Shown here piece after piece: positions 1 to 7,858 of a DNA stretch of 37,573 nucleotides. This stretch comes from JBBQTU01 sp038213005 (GTDB lineage: Bacteria; Planctomycetota; Phycisphaerae; Tepidisphaerales; Tepidisphaeraceae): assembly GCA_038213005.1 (NCBI GenBank), contig JBBQTU010000010.1, positions 1 to 37,573 on the forward strand. Reading direction: 5' to 3'. A program made the position numbers and the translations under genes. The notes beneath the pieces were generated by a model, which was not told where the DNA came from, made no database searches, and saw only the letters and a program-made list of their open reading frames with translations. Numbering within the stretch: the stretch's first letter is position 1; every line of letters starts with the position of its first letter.

Positions 1-2
1 GA

Positions 3-209
3 AACGCATTCCTAGACACGATCAACCGTGCCGTTCATGATATCCAGCAGCATCCGCTCCGCTGGCTGGTCATTGCCAGAGGCGTAAGGCGGCGCTTGGT
101 TGGCCGATTCCCCTATGGCGTGCTATATCGTGAGGCCGCGACAGAGATCGTTATTGTTGCCGTCATGCATCTGCATCGCTGGCCGGACTATTGGCTGGAA
201 CGCATATAG
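3..209 (+). CDS. ParE/RelE-family toxin, 3' end (partial)
   Basis: Only the last 68 codons are present; the start lies left of the window. The visible peptide has the C-terminal pattern of ParE/RelE-type toxins: a basic Arg-Arg-Arg-Leu-Val stretch, then Phe-Pro-Tyr-Gly-Val-Leu-Tyr-Arg, a beta strand (EIVIVAVMHLH), and a closing HRWPDYW segment ending in Arg. Known members either poison DNA gyrase (ParE) or cleave ribosome-bound mRNA (RelE); which applies here cannot be told from this fragment. Its antitoxin would be expected just upstream, outside the window. The gene ends 11 bp before rsmD. No frameshift is seen in the visible part. Confidence 0.75.
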   Translation, partial: NAFLDTINRAVHDIQQHPLRWLVIARGVRRRLVGRFPYGVLYREAATEIVIVAVMHLHRWPDYWLERI

Positions 210-220
210 GGTTGCACGCC

Positions 221-811
221 ATGCGGATCATTGCGGGAGAATTTCGTGGCCGGAATATTCTGGCGCCGCAGAGCGATACGACTCGGCCGATCACCGATCG
301 GGCCAAGCAGTCGCTGTTTGATATCCTGGCCCCGACGATTGAGGGGGCGTGCGTTTACGACTGTTTTGGTGGGACGGGGAGCATGGGGCTGGAGAGCCTG
401 AGCCGCGGATGTGAGCGGGCGGTGTTTTTCGAGCGGGACCGGTCGGCGATCGGGCTCCTGCGGCAGAATATTGGGGCGCTGAAGGTGGGGGAGCGCAGCC
501 AGATTGTGACGGTGGATATTTTCCGTCACTTTGCGGTAACGCCGAAGGCTCCGCATCCGGCGGCGGTGGTGTTTCTGGATCCACCGTATCGGTTTCTGCG
601 AGAGAAGGCTGAGGAGCTGAAGCGGTTGTCGGCGATTCTGGCGTCGGGGCATCTCACGGGGGAGGGGATTGTGGTGTTCCGGCATGATGTGCATGATGCG
701 TTGTCGCTGGATGGGTTGGAGTGTTTTGATCGGCGCGAATATGGGGATATGGCGATTGAGTTCCTGCGGCCGGTTGCGGGCTCGGGCAACGCCGCCGCGC
801 CCGGGCAGTAG
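221..811 (+). CDS. rsmD: 16S rRNA (guanine-966-N2)-methyltransferase RsmD
   Basis: RsmD methylates N2 of G966 of 16S rRNA in the small ribosomal subunit using SAM. The 196-residue protein starts MRIIAGEFRGR, the typical RsmD N-terminus. It has the SAM-binding glycine motif VYDCFGGTGSMGLE near residues 45-58 and the catalytic DPPY motif at residues 120-123, as in N2-guanine and N6-adenine methyltransferases. Length is close to the family norm. The ATG at 221 is chosen over an upstream in-frame TTG at 191 because the conserved N-terminus begins there and the TTG lies inside the preceding toxin gene. A DUF58 gene follows 13 bp after the stop; a shared transcript is possible. Confidence 0.93.
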   Translation: MRIIAGEFRGRNILAPQSDTTRPITDRAKQSLFDILAPTIEGACVYDCFGGTGSMGLESLSRGCERAVFFERDRSAIGLLRQNIGALKVGERSQIVTVDIFRHFAVTPKAPHPAAVVFLDPPYRFLREKAEELKRLSAILASGHLTGEGIVVFRHDVHDALSLDGLECFDRREYGDMAIEFLRPVAGSGNAAAPGQ

Positions 812-824
812 AGTTGTGTAGACA

Positions 825-1709
825 ATGGCTGTGCATCGCTACAAATATCTGGCTCCAACGGACGCCGCGAAAATGGGTCGGCTGGAGTTGTTTGCCCGCC
901 AGGTGGTTGAGGGCGTGATCACGGGGATGCACAAGTCGCCGCATCGGGGGTTTAGTGCGGAGTTTTCGGAGCATCGCAACTATGTGCCGGGCGACGAGAT
1001 GCGTCATCTGGATTGGCGCGTGTATGGACGGAGCGACCGGTTCTATGTGAAGCTGTTCGAGCAGGAGACGAATCTCCGGGCGACCATCGTGCTGGATAAC
1101 AGCGCCTCGATGCGGTTTGGGAATAAGCTGGAATATGGGCGGCATCTGGCAGCGTGCCTGGCGTATCTGCTGGCGACACAGCAGGATTTGGCGGGGCTGT
1201 GCGCGGTGGATGAGAGCGTGCGGATTGATCTGCCTCCGGGGTCCTCATCGGCACACATCGATCGTCTGCTGCGGAGCCTGGAGACGCTGGAACCGGGGAC
1301 CACCACTGAGCTGCCTCGGCAACTGCACGCGCTGGCGGAGAAGATGCATCGGCGCAGCATGGTGATCCTGATCAGCGACCTGTGGGTGGATACGGATGAG
1401 CTGTTCCGGGCGTTGCAGCATTTGCGGTATCGGAAGCATCAGGCCATCGTGCTGCATCTGGTGGACGATGCGGAATTGAACCTGGGCGGAGCAGAGTTTG
1501 CCAAGCAGGTGACGCTGGAGGATATGGAGACGGGCGAGAAAATGGCGGTGGACCCGGCGGACATCCGCGAGAGCTACACGAAGCAGATCGAAGCGCACCT
1601 GGCATCGCTGCGGCGCGGGTGCAACGACAGCGAGTTGGAATACCACGCGATCAATGTGCGGATTCCCTATGACAAGACGCTGGTGGACATGCTGAATCGG
1701 CGGGGATGA
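825..1709 (+). CDS. DUF58 (vWA-like) domain protein
   Basis: The 294-residue soluble protein has the DUF58 signature RNYxPGDExRxLDW at residues 51-64, followed by a vWA-type core with a MIDAS-like D91-x-S93-x-S95 motif (VLDNSASM). DUF58 proteins usually sit beside a MoxR-family AAA+ ATPase and are thought to act with it in metal-dependent assembly of envelope or periplasmic complexes. No MoxR gene is present here, so any partner lies elsewhere. The upstream neighbour is rsmD (13-bp gap). The ATG at 825 gives a normal family length. No signal peptide or membrane segment is seen. Domain assignment is confident; the cellular role is unknown. Confidence 0.88.
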   Translation: MAVHRYKYLAPTDAAKMGRLELFARQVVEGVITGMHKSPHRGFSAEFSEHRNYVPGDEMRHLDWRVYGRSDRFYVKLFEQETNLRATIVLDNSASMRFGNKLEYGRHLAACLAYLLATQQDLAGLCAVDESVRIDLPPGSSSAHIDRLLRSLETLEPGTTTELPRQLHALAEKMHRRSMVILISDLWVDTDELFRALQHLRYRKHQAIVLHLVDDAELNLGGAEFAKQVTLEDMETGEKMAVDPADIRESYTKQIEAHLASLRRGCNDSELEYHAINVRIPYDKTLVDMLNRRG

Positions 1710-1732
1710 CTTGCGCGCGATGGAGGTGGCAG

Positions 1733-1786
1733 ATGGCTGCGTCCGTGGACATCGGCCAGGCCCTTGCCGCCGCGTTCCGGCGGTAG
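1733..1786 (+). CDS. Candidate 17-codon small ORF with strong RBS
   Basis: This ATG lies 6 bp after a GGAGGTG Shine-Dalgarno sequence at 1722-1728, which is stronger than that of most genes in the window. The ORF encodes 17 residues (MAASVDIGQALAAAFRR) and stops at TAG. Its last codons overlap a small GC hairpin, CCGCCG-loop-CGGCGG at 1767-1783. It lies in the 170-bp gap between the DUF58 gene and the AsmA-like gene, so a leader peptide or small protein is possible. A chance ORF cannot be excluded; the only evidence is the ribosome-binding site and the hairpin. Confidence 0.25.
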   Translation: MAASVDIGQALAAAFRR

Positions 1787-1879
1787 ACGGGGCATTCCCG
1801 ATTGCGATCGAAATGGATATGATACTTGGTCCGGTCTGTGGCGGTTGAGAACAACCGTCTGTGTCGGCCGGGCTTATCT

Positions 1880-4800
1880 ATGACAACCGAAAATGCATCC
1901 GCCGGTGGTGAGGCTCAGGTTCCGCAGCAGCCGAAAAAGAAGAAGCGAAGGCTTTGGCTGAAGGTTCTGTTGGGGCTGGTAGTGCTGCTGATTCTGCTGG
2001 TGGCGCTGATCCCCATGATTGCGAGCACAGGGGCGGTGCGCTCGCTGGTGGTGGGGAAGATGAACGGAATAATCACTGGCCGGGTGGAGATCCAGGACTG
2101 GTCGCTGGCGTGGTTTGGCGGGCAGTCGATCAATGGGGTGAAGGTCTTTGACGAGAAGAATCGGCTGGTGCTGGAGGTGTCGAAATTGCAGACGCCGGCG
2201 TCGCTGATTGCGCTGGCGCGCGGTAACTACGACTTTGGCAAGACCGAGATTCAGGATATGAACCTGACGCAGATGGAGATCGGAGCAGACGGGCAGACCA
2301 ATTACCAGCGGCTGTTTATGCCCAAGGCGGCTCCTGCTGCACCGGCAGGGGCAGAGAAGCCGACGGCTGCGCCGGCACCTGTCGCACCGACTGCGCCACC
2401 GGCGCCCATCGCTAAGGTGCCGATGCCCGCGGTGAAGATCGACCTGTCGATTAAGCCACTTCGCGGCACGATCATCGCCTTCGGCGCTGACGGCAAGCAG
2501 TCCGCGCCGGCGATTGAGATTCGTCCCGAGAGCGGCATCGAGGTCAAGGTGGGTGATCCTTCGCAGCCGATTACGGACCGTGTGAAACTGGTGCTGGTGG
2601 TCGGCGGGAAGTCCGCCGGGACCATTACCCTCGATGGTTCGGCGACGGTCGATATGGCCGCCAGCAAGATCCAGGCGGCCCAGAAACTGCTGATCGAGCA
2701 ACTGGACCTTGGCGCGCTGTCGCCGCTGTTGACGCTGGCGAAGCTGGATGGGCAGATGGCGGGTATGGTGTCGGGCGAGTTGTCGGCCGACATCGCAGCG
2801 GCCGACCGCGGCACGGTCAAGGGGCGCATCACTGGTACGGACATGGCGATCGGCGGGGCGATGCTCAAGGGCGATGTGGTTCGCACCAGCAAACTGGATA
2901 TGCCGGTGGATCTGACGTTGGGGGCGGGACAGACGCTCAGCGGCACCGTGATGGTGGAGACCGACCAGGGTAAGTTGCTGGTGGATACGAACCTGCCGCT
3001 GGAGGCTCTGAAGCGTCTTGAGGCCGGCGAGGCGCCCGGGGCGGCCGGGCTGACGAAGCTCACGGTCGACGTGCCTGACCTCGCGGTTGTGCTCAATGCG
3101 CTGAAGAATTCGGTGAAGCTCAATGAAGGGGTCGCCGTGACCGGGGGCGCGCTGGCGATGTCAGCCAACGTGACCCTCAGCGAGAAGGATGTGAAGGTTG
3201 ACCTGCCGCTGAAGATCGAAGGACTGAAGGCGACACAGAACGGGCAGAAGATCGGCCCGCTGCAGGCGATCACGCTGCATCTGGCGGCGACGGCGGTGCC
3301 CAACAAAGGCAAGCTGGAACCGCGGGATTTGCTGCTCGACCTGGCCAGCGGCTTTGCCACAGCGCACGCGGCCGGGACGACGCTGGAGACCACGCAACTG
3401 ACGGCCGACTGCGACCTGTCGAAGGTGAAGGCGGAACTGGGCCAGGTGTTTGACCTGTCGATGATCCGCGGCGGGACGATCCATGTGGCGCTGGTCAACT
3501 CCGGAAGCCTGGAGGAAGGTCAGACACTGCAGCCGAAACTGGCCGTGGAGGCCCGAGGAATCTCGCTGGACCTGTCGACCGAGAAGGCCGGCGAGCGGTA
3601 TGTGGTTGAGAACCTCGGTCTGACGTTGGCGGCCGCGCCGACGATCCAGGGGAAGGCTGTCACCATTGCTGAGGCGTCGCCGCTGACGGTGATGCTGATG
3701 GGGCGAGTGACGCACGTTGATGGCGCGACCCGACAGGTCATGTGGGATAACGAGTCGGTGCAGGTAGTGGCCAGCGGCGGGATGTCGGCGGCCGGCGAGA
3801 TCAGCGGCAAGGCGCAGTTGTCATTGCCGTCGGTGACCGTGAAGGTGGACCAGTTGGCGCTGGCTTTGCCGACGCCGAACGTGAACGACGTGCTGGCGAT
3901 GGTGAAGAAGGCTCACATCACGGTGGGCGTGCCGGATCTGGCCAAGGCGTACGCTCTGTGGCAGCGTCTTACGCCACCGGTGGCCGGGCAGACGCCGCTG
4001 AATCTCGCGGGTAGCGCGAGCGTGACGGCGGATGTCTCGCGGGCGGCGAAGACGTCGACCTTCACGCTGGCGATGAAGGCGGATGGCATTGCCGTGCGCC
4101 GAGGGACGACGGATCTGAAGCTGGACAAGCCGGTGACGGTGGACGTCCTGGCGAGCGCCGAGACCCGCCCGGGCGCCGATGTGATGTCGCAACTGGCGAT
4201 GGTGCGCGTGGACAAGCTGCTGGGCGACTTTGGCCCGGCGAAGGTGGAGTTGACCAAGCCCATCGTGGTGTCGGATGTGGCGGCGGCGAGCAAGCTGCTG
4301 TCTGATCCGAAGGCGAAAGCCGGGGAACTGGGCGGGGCGATCCGGTTGACGGGTAATTTTGCAAATATGGCGAAACTGGCCGACGCGCTGGCCGGTACGA
4401 AGGCCGGGCAGCCCAGTGTGCTGCCGATCGCCGGCGACCTGACCAGTGATACCGAACTGGCGTATACAGGATCGGCCATCGGGCTGAAGAGTAAGACGCA
4501 GATTCTGTCGTTCGCTGTCCTGCAGGATGGCAAGGCGACATTCAGCGAGCCGCAGGTAGACCTGGTGAGCAATGTAACGCTGGACCTGTCGACCCAGACG
4601 CTGGCGATGGAGAACGTGTCGTTGCGGCTGGTCAAGAGCGATGCGCTTTCGCTGGACGTGAAGGGCAGCGTGAAGGATCTCACCGGCCAGCGCCAACTGG
4701 ATGGCGTGGTCATCACTCTGACGCCGGACCTGGCGAAGGTGTGGGATATCGTTCGCCCGCTGATGCCGCCGGACAAGCTGGCGACGGTGGGCAAACTGCT

Positions 4801-5890
4801 GCTGGCGGGCAAGCAGCCGATCGTTGTGAACATCTCCGGGTCGTATCCCAGCGGTACGAATGTCGATCCGATGAAGATGCTCAAGATGACCGGCGATTTT
4901 AAGGCGGACCTGATCGACTGGCAGCAGTATGGGATCAAGATCGAGGGTCTGGCGCTGCCGTTCTCGCTGGCGGATGGGGTACTGCACACGGCGTATCAGA
5001 CGCCGCAGGGCACAAAGCTGGCGCCGCCGGCGAAGCTGAATGAGGGCAAGCTCCATATTCCTGATTGCCAGATTACGATGCCGGACGGGCGGATCACGAA
5101 GCCTGAGGACATTGCGAAGATGGCCGCAGCGCATTCGCTGATGACGATCCCTGCCAACTTCAAGTTGGTGGAGGGCATGAAGCTCAACACGGTCATGGTG
5201 AGCATGCTCGGCGAGAAGGTGATGCCGCTGTTCTACAACCCGAAGGAGGCTGCGGGCCTGGTGGATCTGACAATCGTGAGGTGCGAGCGGCTGCCGGTGG
5301 ATGGGTTTGTGATGTCCACCGTAGCGGGCAATGACGGGGTTTGCGAGATTCTCGCCTCGGCGACCGAGCTCAAGATTGGCACCGGTGGATTGGAGAGTTT
5401 CTATATGTCGATGCGGAGCAACGCCAGCGGCGGCCAGAACGCCATCACGGGGAATATCCGGGATGCGAAGGTCTCGATCGCCAAAGGGCATGTGCAGCAC
5501 GAGATGAAGTTCATGCTGGGCAAGGGTGAGGTCGCGGCCCGGGGCGACCTGGTAATGGCGACGAACGTCTACACCAGTTTTGTGATGGACGTGCCGACGA
5601 CCATGGTCAGCGGCTGGGTGAAGAGCTCGAGTCTGTTGCAGTACATGCCCGAGCGCGTGGGGCTGACTTTCCACGGCCCGGCGTCAGCGCTGAAGTTGGA
5701 CGAGAAGTTTCTGACCGACCTGATTAGTGGCGCGTTGCAGAAGCAGTTGAAATCAGGGTTGCTCGGTGGCGGCGACAAGCCGGCGCAGGGCCAGCCCACA
5801 ACACAGGGTGGCAACGCTGCTGAGAAGAAGCCGGCCGATGCCGTCGAGGGGCTGATCGACCTGTTCGGGAAGCCCAAGAAGAAGAAATGA
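1880..5890 (+). CDS. Large AsmA-like envelope protein
   Basis: This 1336-residue protein has a lysine/arginine-rich cytoplasmic start (PKKKKRR), one membrane helix at about residues 25-48, and a very long extracytoplasmic part of short beta-rich repeats. That architecture matches the AsmA / DUF748 / YdbH-like superfamily, whose members include bridge-like proteins implicated in lipid transport or outer-membrane assembly. A Pro/Ala-rich linker lies at about residues 150-180, and the C-terminus is a lysine cluster (KPKKKK). The ATG at 1880 is preferred to the in-frame TTG at 1826 because it directly precedes the basic region. The stop overlaps the FGGY kinase start by 4 bp (ATGA), so the two genes are probably cotranscribed. 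The family call rests on architecture and overall composition; substrate is unknown. Confidence 0.75.
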   Translation: MTTENASAGGEAQVPQQPKKKKRRLWLKVLLGLVVLLILLVALIPMIASTGAVRSLVVGKMNGIITGRVEIQDWSLAWFGGQSINGVKVFDEKNRLVLEVSKLQTPASLIALARGNYDFGKTEIQDMNLTQMEIGADGQTNYQRLFMPKAAPAAPAGAEKPTAAPAPVAPTAPPAPIAKVPMPAVKIDLSIKPLRGTIIAFGADGKQSAPAIEIRPESGIEVKVGDPSQPITDRVKLVLVVGGKSAGTITLDGSATVDMAASKIQAAQKLLIEQLDLGALSPLLTLAKLDGQMAGMVSGELSADIAAADRGTVKGRITGTDMAIGGAMLKGDVVRTSKLDMPVDLTLGAGQTLSGTVMVETDQGKLLVDTNLPLEALKRLEAGEAPGAAGLTKLTVDVPDLAVVLNALKNSVKLNEGVAVTGGALAMSANVTLSEKDVKVDLPLKIEGLKATQNGQKIGPLQAITLHLAATAVPNKGKLEPRDLLLDLASGFATAHAAGTTLETTQLTADCDLSKVKAELGQVFDLSMIRGGTIHVALVNSGSLEEGQTLQPKLAVEARGISLDLSTEKAGERYVVENLGLTLAAAPTIQGKAVTIAEASPLTVMLMGRVTHVDGATRQVMWDNESVQVVASGGMSAAGEISGKAQLSLPSVTVKVDQLALALPTPNVNDVLAMVKKAHITVGVPDLAKAYALWQRLTPPVAGQTPLNLAGSASVTADVSRAAKTSTFTLAMKADGIAVRRGTTDLKLDKPVTVDVLASAETRPGADVMSQLAMVRVDKLLGDFGPAKVELTKPIVVSDVAAASKLLSDPKAKAGELGGAIRLTGNFANMAKLADALAGTKAGQPSVLPIAGDLTSDTELAYTGSAIGLKSKTQILSFAVLQDGKATFSEPQVDLVSNVTLDLSTQTLAMENVSLRLVKSDALSLDVKGSVKDLTGQRQLDGVVITLTPDLAKVWDIVRPLMPPDKLATVGKLLLAGKQPIVVNISGSYPSGTNVDPMKMLKMTGDFKADLIDWQQYGIKIEGLALPFSLADGVLHTAYQTPQGTKLAPPAKLNEGKLHIPDCQITMPDGRITKPEDIAKMAAAHSLMTIPANFKLVEGMKLNTVMVSMLGEKVMPLFYNPKEAAGLVDLTIVRCERLPVDGFVMSTVAGNDGVCEILASATELKIGTGGLESFYMSMRSNASGGQNAITGNIRDAKVSIAKGHVQHEMKFMLGKGEVAARGDLVMATNVYTSFVMDVPTTMVSGWVKSSSLLQYMPERVGLTFHGPASALKLDEKFLTDLISGALQKQLKSGLLGGGDKPAQGQPTTQGGNAAEKKPADAVEGLIDLFGKPKKKK

Positions 5891-7230
5891 CGGTACTGGC
5901 TATCGACGTCGGCTCGTCGTCGGTGAAGGCGGCCGTTCTTCGGAACGGCCGGGTGGTGGGGCGTATCGCCAGGGAGGCATTCTCCACTGGCTTCGACACG
6001 GGCAGGGCGGAGGTCGCGCCGGGCGAACTGCTGGGGGCGCTTGCGACCGCTGTGCGATCGCTGGGCGCCCTGACAAGGCGGGCCGACGTGATAGCCCTGG
6101 CGGGGATGTCGCCGTCGTGGCTGGCGATGGACCGCAAGGGCAGGCCCTTGACGCCGATCATCACGCACCAGGACCGGCGAAGTGTTGATGAGGCCCTCTG
6201 GCTTGAGTGTGAGATCGGGCAGAAACGACTGCTTCGCCTGACCGGCAATCGGCCATTTCCCGGCGGGATCAGTTCAACGACGGCGAGGTGGGTGTCGCAG
6301 CATCGGCCGGGCGTGATGCGGCGGGCGGACCTTGTCGGGCACGTGACGACATATCTGCACCGGCAACTGACCGGTGCCCGGGTGACCGACCCATCCAACG
6401 CGAGCTTTATGGGCGTGTATGACACGCTGGGGCTGACGGGCTGGCATGATGAACTGCTCGCGGCGACGGGTCTGTCGCGATCGCAGATGCCGGAGGTTGT
6501 GGACGCCAGTGAGGTGGCGGGGAGGCTGACGGCAAGCGGGGCGAATCTCCTGGGATTGCCGGCCGGGCTGCCGATGCTCGCGGGCGTCATGGATACCAGT
6601 GCGGCGGTGCTGCTGACGGGGGCGGCGGAGGGGCAACTGATCAACGTCTGCGGGACGACCGACGTGCTGGCGATGTGTGTGCTGCGGCCCAAGGGTCATC
6701 CGCGGCTACTGACACGGGCCCTTGGCATCGGGCGCAAATGGCTGCAGGTCAGCACGCTGGCTTCGGCAGGATCGACGCTGAACTGGCTCCACGCGACGAT
6801 GTTTTCGGAAATGACCGAGACGAGGTTTCACCGGGTGGTAGCGGGGGTGATGTTGAAGAAGCTGCACGGTGCTCCCACCACGGTCAGCCATCGAGGGTGC
6901 AAGGCCAAGGCCTCTTTTCTGCCGTATCTGGCGGGCGACCGGATGAGCATCGATCAGCCGGCGGGGGCGTTCACGGACCTGACGCTGGGGACATCGCGAG
7001 AAGACATGCTCGCTGCGGCGATGGATGCGCTGGCGGGTGCGAGTGCGGCACGGCTCTCGCTGCTGAGGGCATGTGGCGCGCCACCCAAACGCAGCGTGCT
7101 GGTCTCCGGAGGAACAGGTAGCGCGATCGCTGATGTCCTGCATCGGGACTGGAAGGGGCGTTGGACCTTCACGTTGCAGAGAGAGGCCACGCTGCGAGGC
7201 CTGGCGAAACTGGCAGAGGCTGGCGGTTGA
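5887..7230 (+). CDS. FGGY-family carbohydrate kinase
   Basis: FGGY kinases phosphorylate sugars or polyols with ATP. The 447-residue protein begins with the ASKHA phosphate-1 motif VLAIDVGSSSVKAAVL. It continues with a sugar-side segment (SPSWLAMDRKGRPLTPIITHQDRR), a central VCGTTDVLAM block, and the adenosine motif SGGTGSAIADVLHRD near the C-terminus. Length is a little under the family norm of about 480-520. The start overlaps the AsmA-like stop as ATGA, which implies translational coupling. The substrate cannot be read from the sequence; sedoheptulose, gluconate and xylulose types are all possible. The gene meets the next, minus-strand gene tail to tail with one base between the stops. Confidence 0.85.
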   Translation: MTVLAIDVGSSSVKAAVLRNGRVVGRIAREAFSTGFDTGRAEVAPGELLGALATAVRSLGALTRRADVIALAGMSPSWLAMDRKGRPLTPIITHQDRRSVDEALWLECEIGQKRLLRLTGNRPFPGGISSTTARWVSQHRPGVMRRADLVGHVTTYLHRQLTGARVTDPSNASFMGVYDTLGLTGWHDELLAATGLSRSQMPEVVDASEVAGRLTASGANLLGLPAGLPMLAGVMDTSAAVLLTGAAEGQLINVCGTTDVLAMCVLRPKGHPRLLTRALGIGRKWLQVSTLASAGSTLNWLHATMFSEMTETRFHRVVAGVMLKKLHGAPTTVSHRGCKAKASFLPYLAGDRMSIDQPAGAFTDLTLGTSREDMLAAAMDALAGASAARLSLLRACGAPPKRSVLVSGGTGSAIADVLHRDWKGRWTFTLQREATLRGLAKLAEAGG

Positions 7231-7231
7231 G

Positions 7232-7822
7232 TCATTTCTTTTTGGGGACCGGTTGCTCCAGATATCTCCGCTCGATGTCTTCCCGCGATACCTGGCCAAT
7301 CTGGATCGGCGTGATGGTGCGGATGAGCCACTGGTCGCCGACTTTGCGCCACTCCAGTTCCCACGTGCTGGGGAGCATGCCAGGATAGGTTGTGGACTCG
7401 GCATGATCCGAGAGGACGTCCAGTGTGGCGATGATCAGTGATGACTGGCGGCGGCATTCAAGGGAGCGGACGCGTGCGCCGGTCAGTCCGGTTTCGCGGG
7501 CGTAGTACACCGCGCCATCGCCGATGCGCTCGCGATCCCACGTGACGGCCTGTGCGTCTGGCGACAGCAGGGCCACGATAGCCGAGCGGTCTTTGGCAAC
7601 TACAGCCTTCACGAATGCCCGGGTGCCGGCATCTGCCTTTTCCACGTCGGTCGCGACGAGGTAGCTGACGACACCCCAGAGGATGGCCAGCGCCACGACG
7701 GCAAGACCGATGCGTTCACCCCGGCGATTCAGCCGGCGGTCGTTGTAGACGAACAGCCCCAAGCCGATCGCGAGCAGGGGCACGATCACCCACCAGGGGA
7801 CGTTGAAGATGAAATCAGTCAT
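7232..7822 (-). CDS. Membrane-anchored NTF2-like protein
   Basis: The 196-residue protein has two N-terminal membrane helices, at about residues 10-25 (VIVPLLAIGLGLFVY) and 38-57 (IGLAVVALAILWGVVSYLVA). The soluble domain that follows starts DAGTRAFVKAVVAKDRSAIVALLSPDAQ and is typical of NTF2-like / SnoaL-like alpha+beta folds. These small domains often bind ligands or act as accessory domains. The C-terminus (WELEWRKVGDQWLIRTI) is the usual closing strand pair of that fold. It lies 36 bp downstream of the RACo-type gene on the same strand, so cotranscription is possible, but nothing else ties it to corrinoid metabolism. No specific function is claimed. Confidence 0.6.
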   Translation of the reverse strand: MTDFIFNVPWWVIVPLLAIGLGLFVYNDRRLNRRGERIGLAVVALAILWGVVSYLVATDVEKADAGTRAFVKAVVAKDRSAIVALLSPDAQAVTWDRERIGDGAVYYARETGLTGARVRSLECRRQSSLIIATLDVLSDHAESTTYPGMLPSTWELEWRKVGDQWLIRTITPIQIGQVSREDIERRYLEQPVPKKK

Positions 7823-7858
7823 GCCGGCTATCTTAGCATGTTCGCTGGCAGGTCCATG

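Noticed and set aside
3821..5674. 617-codon open frame antisense to the AsmA-like gene
   Set aside because: His/Arg/Gln-rich translation typical of a shadow frame in GC-rich DNA.
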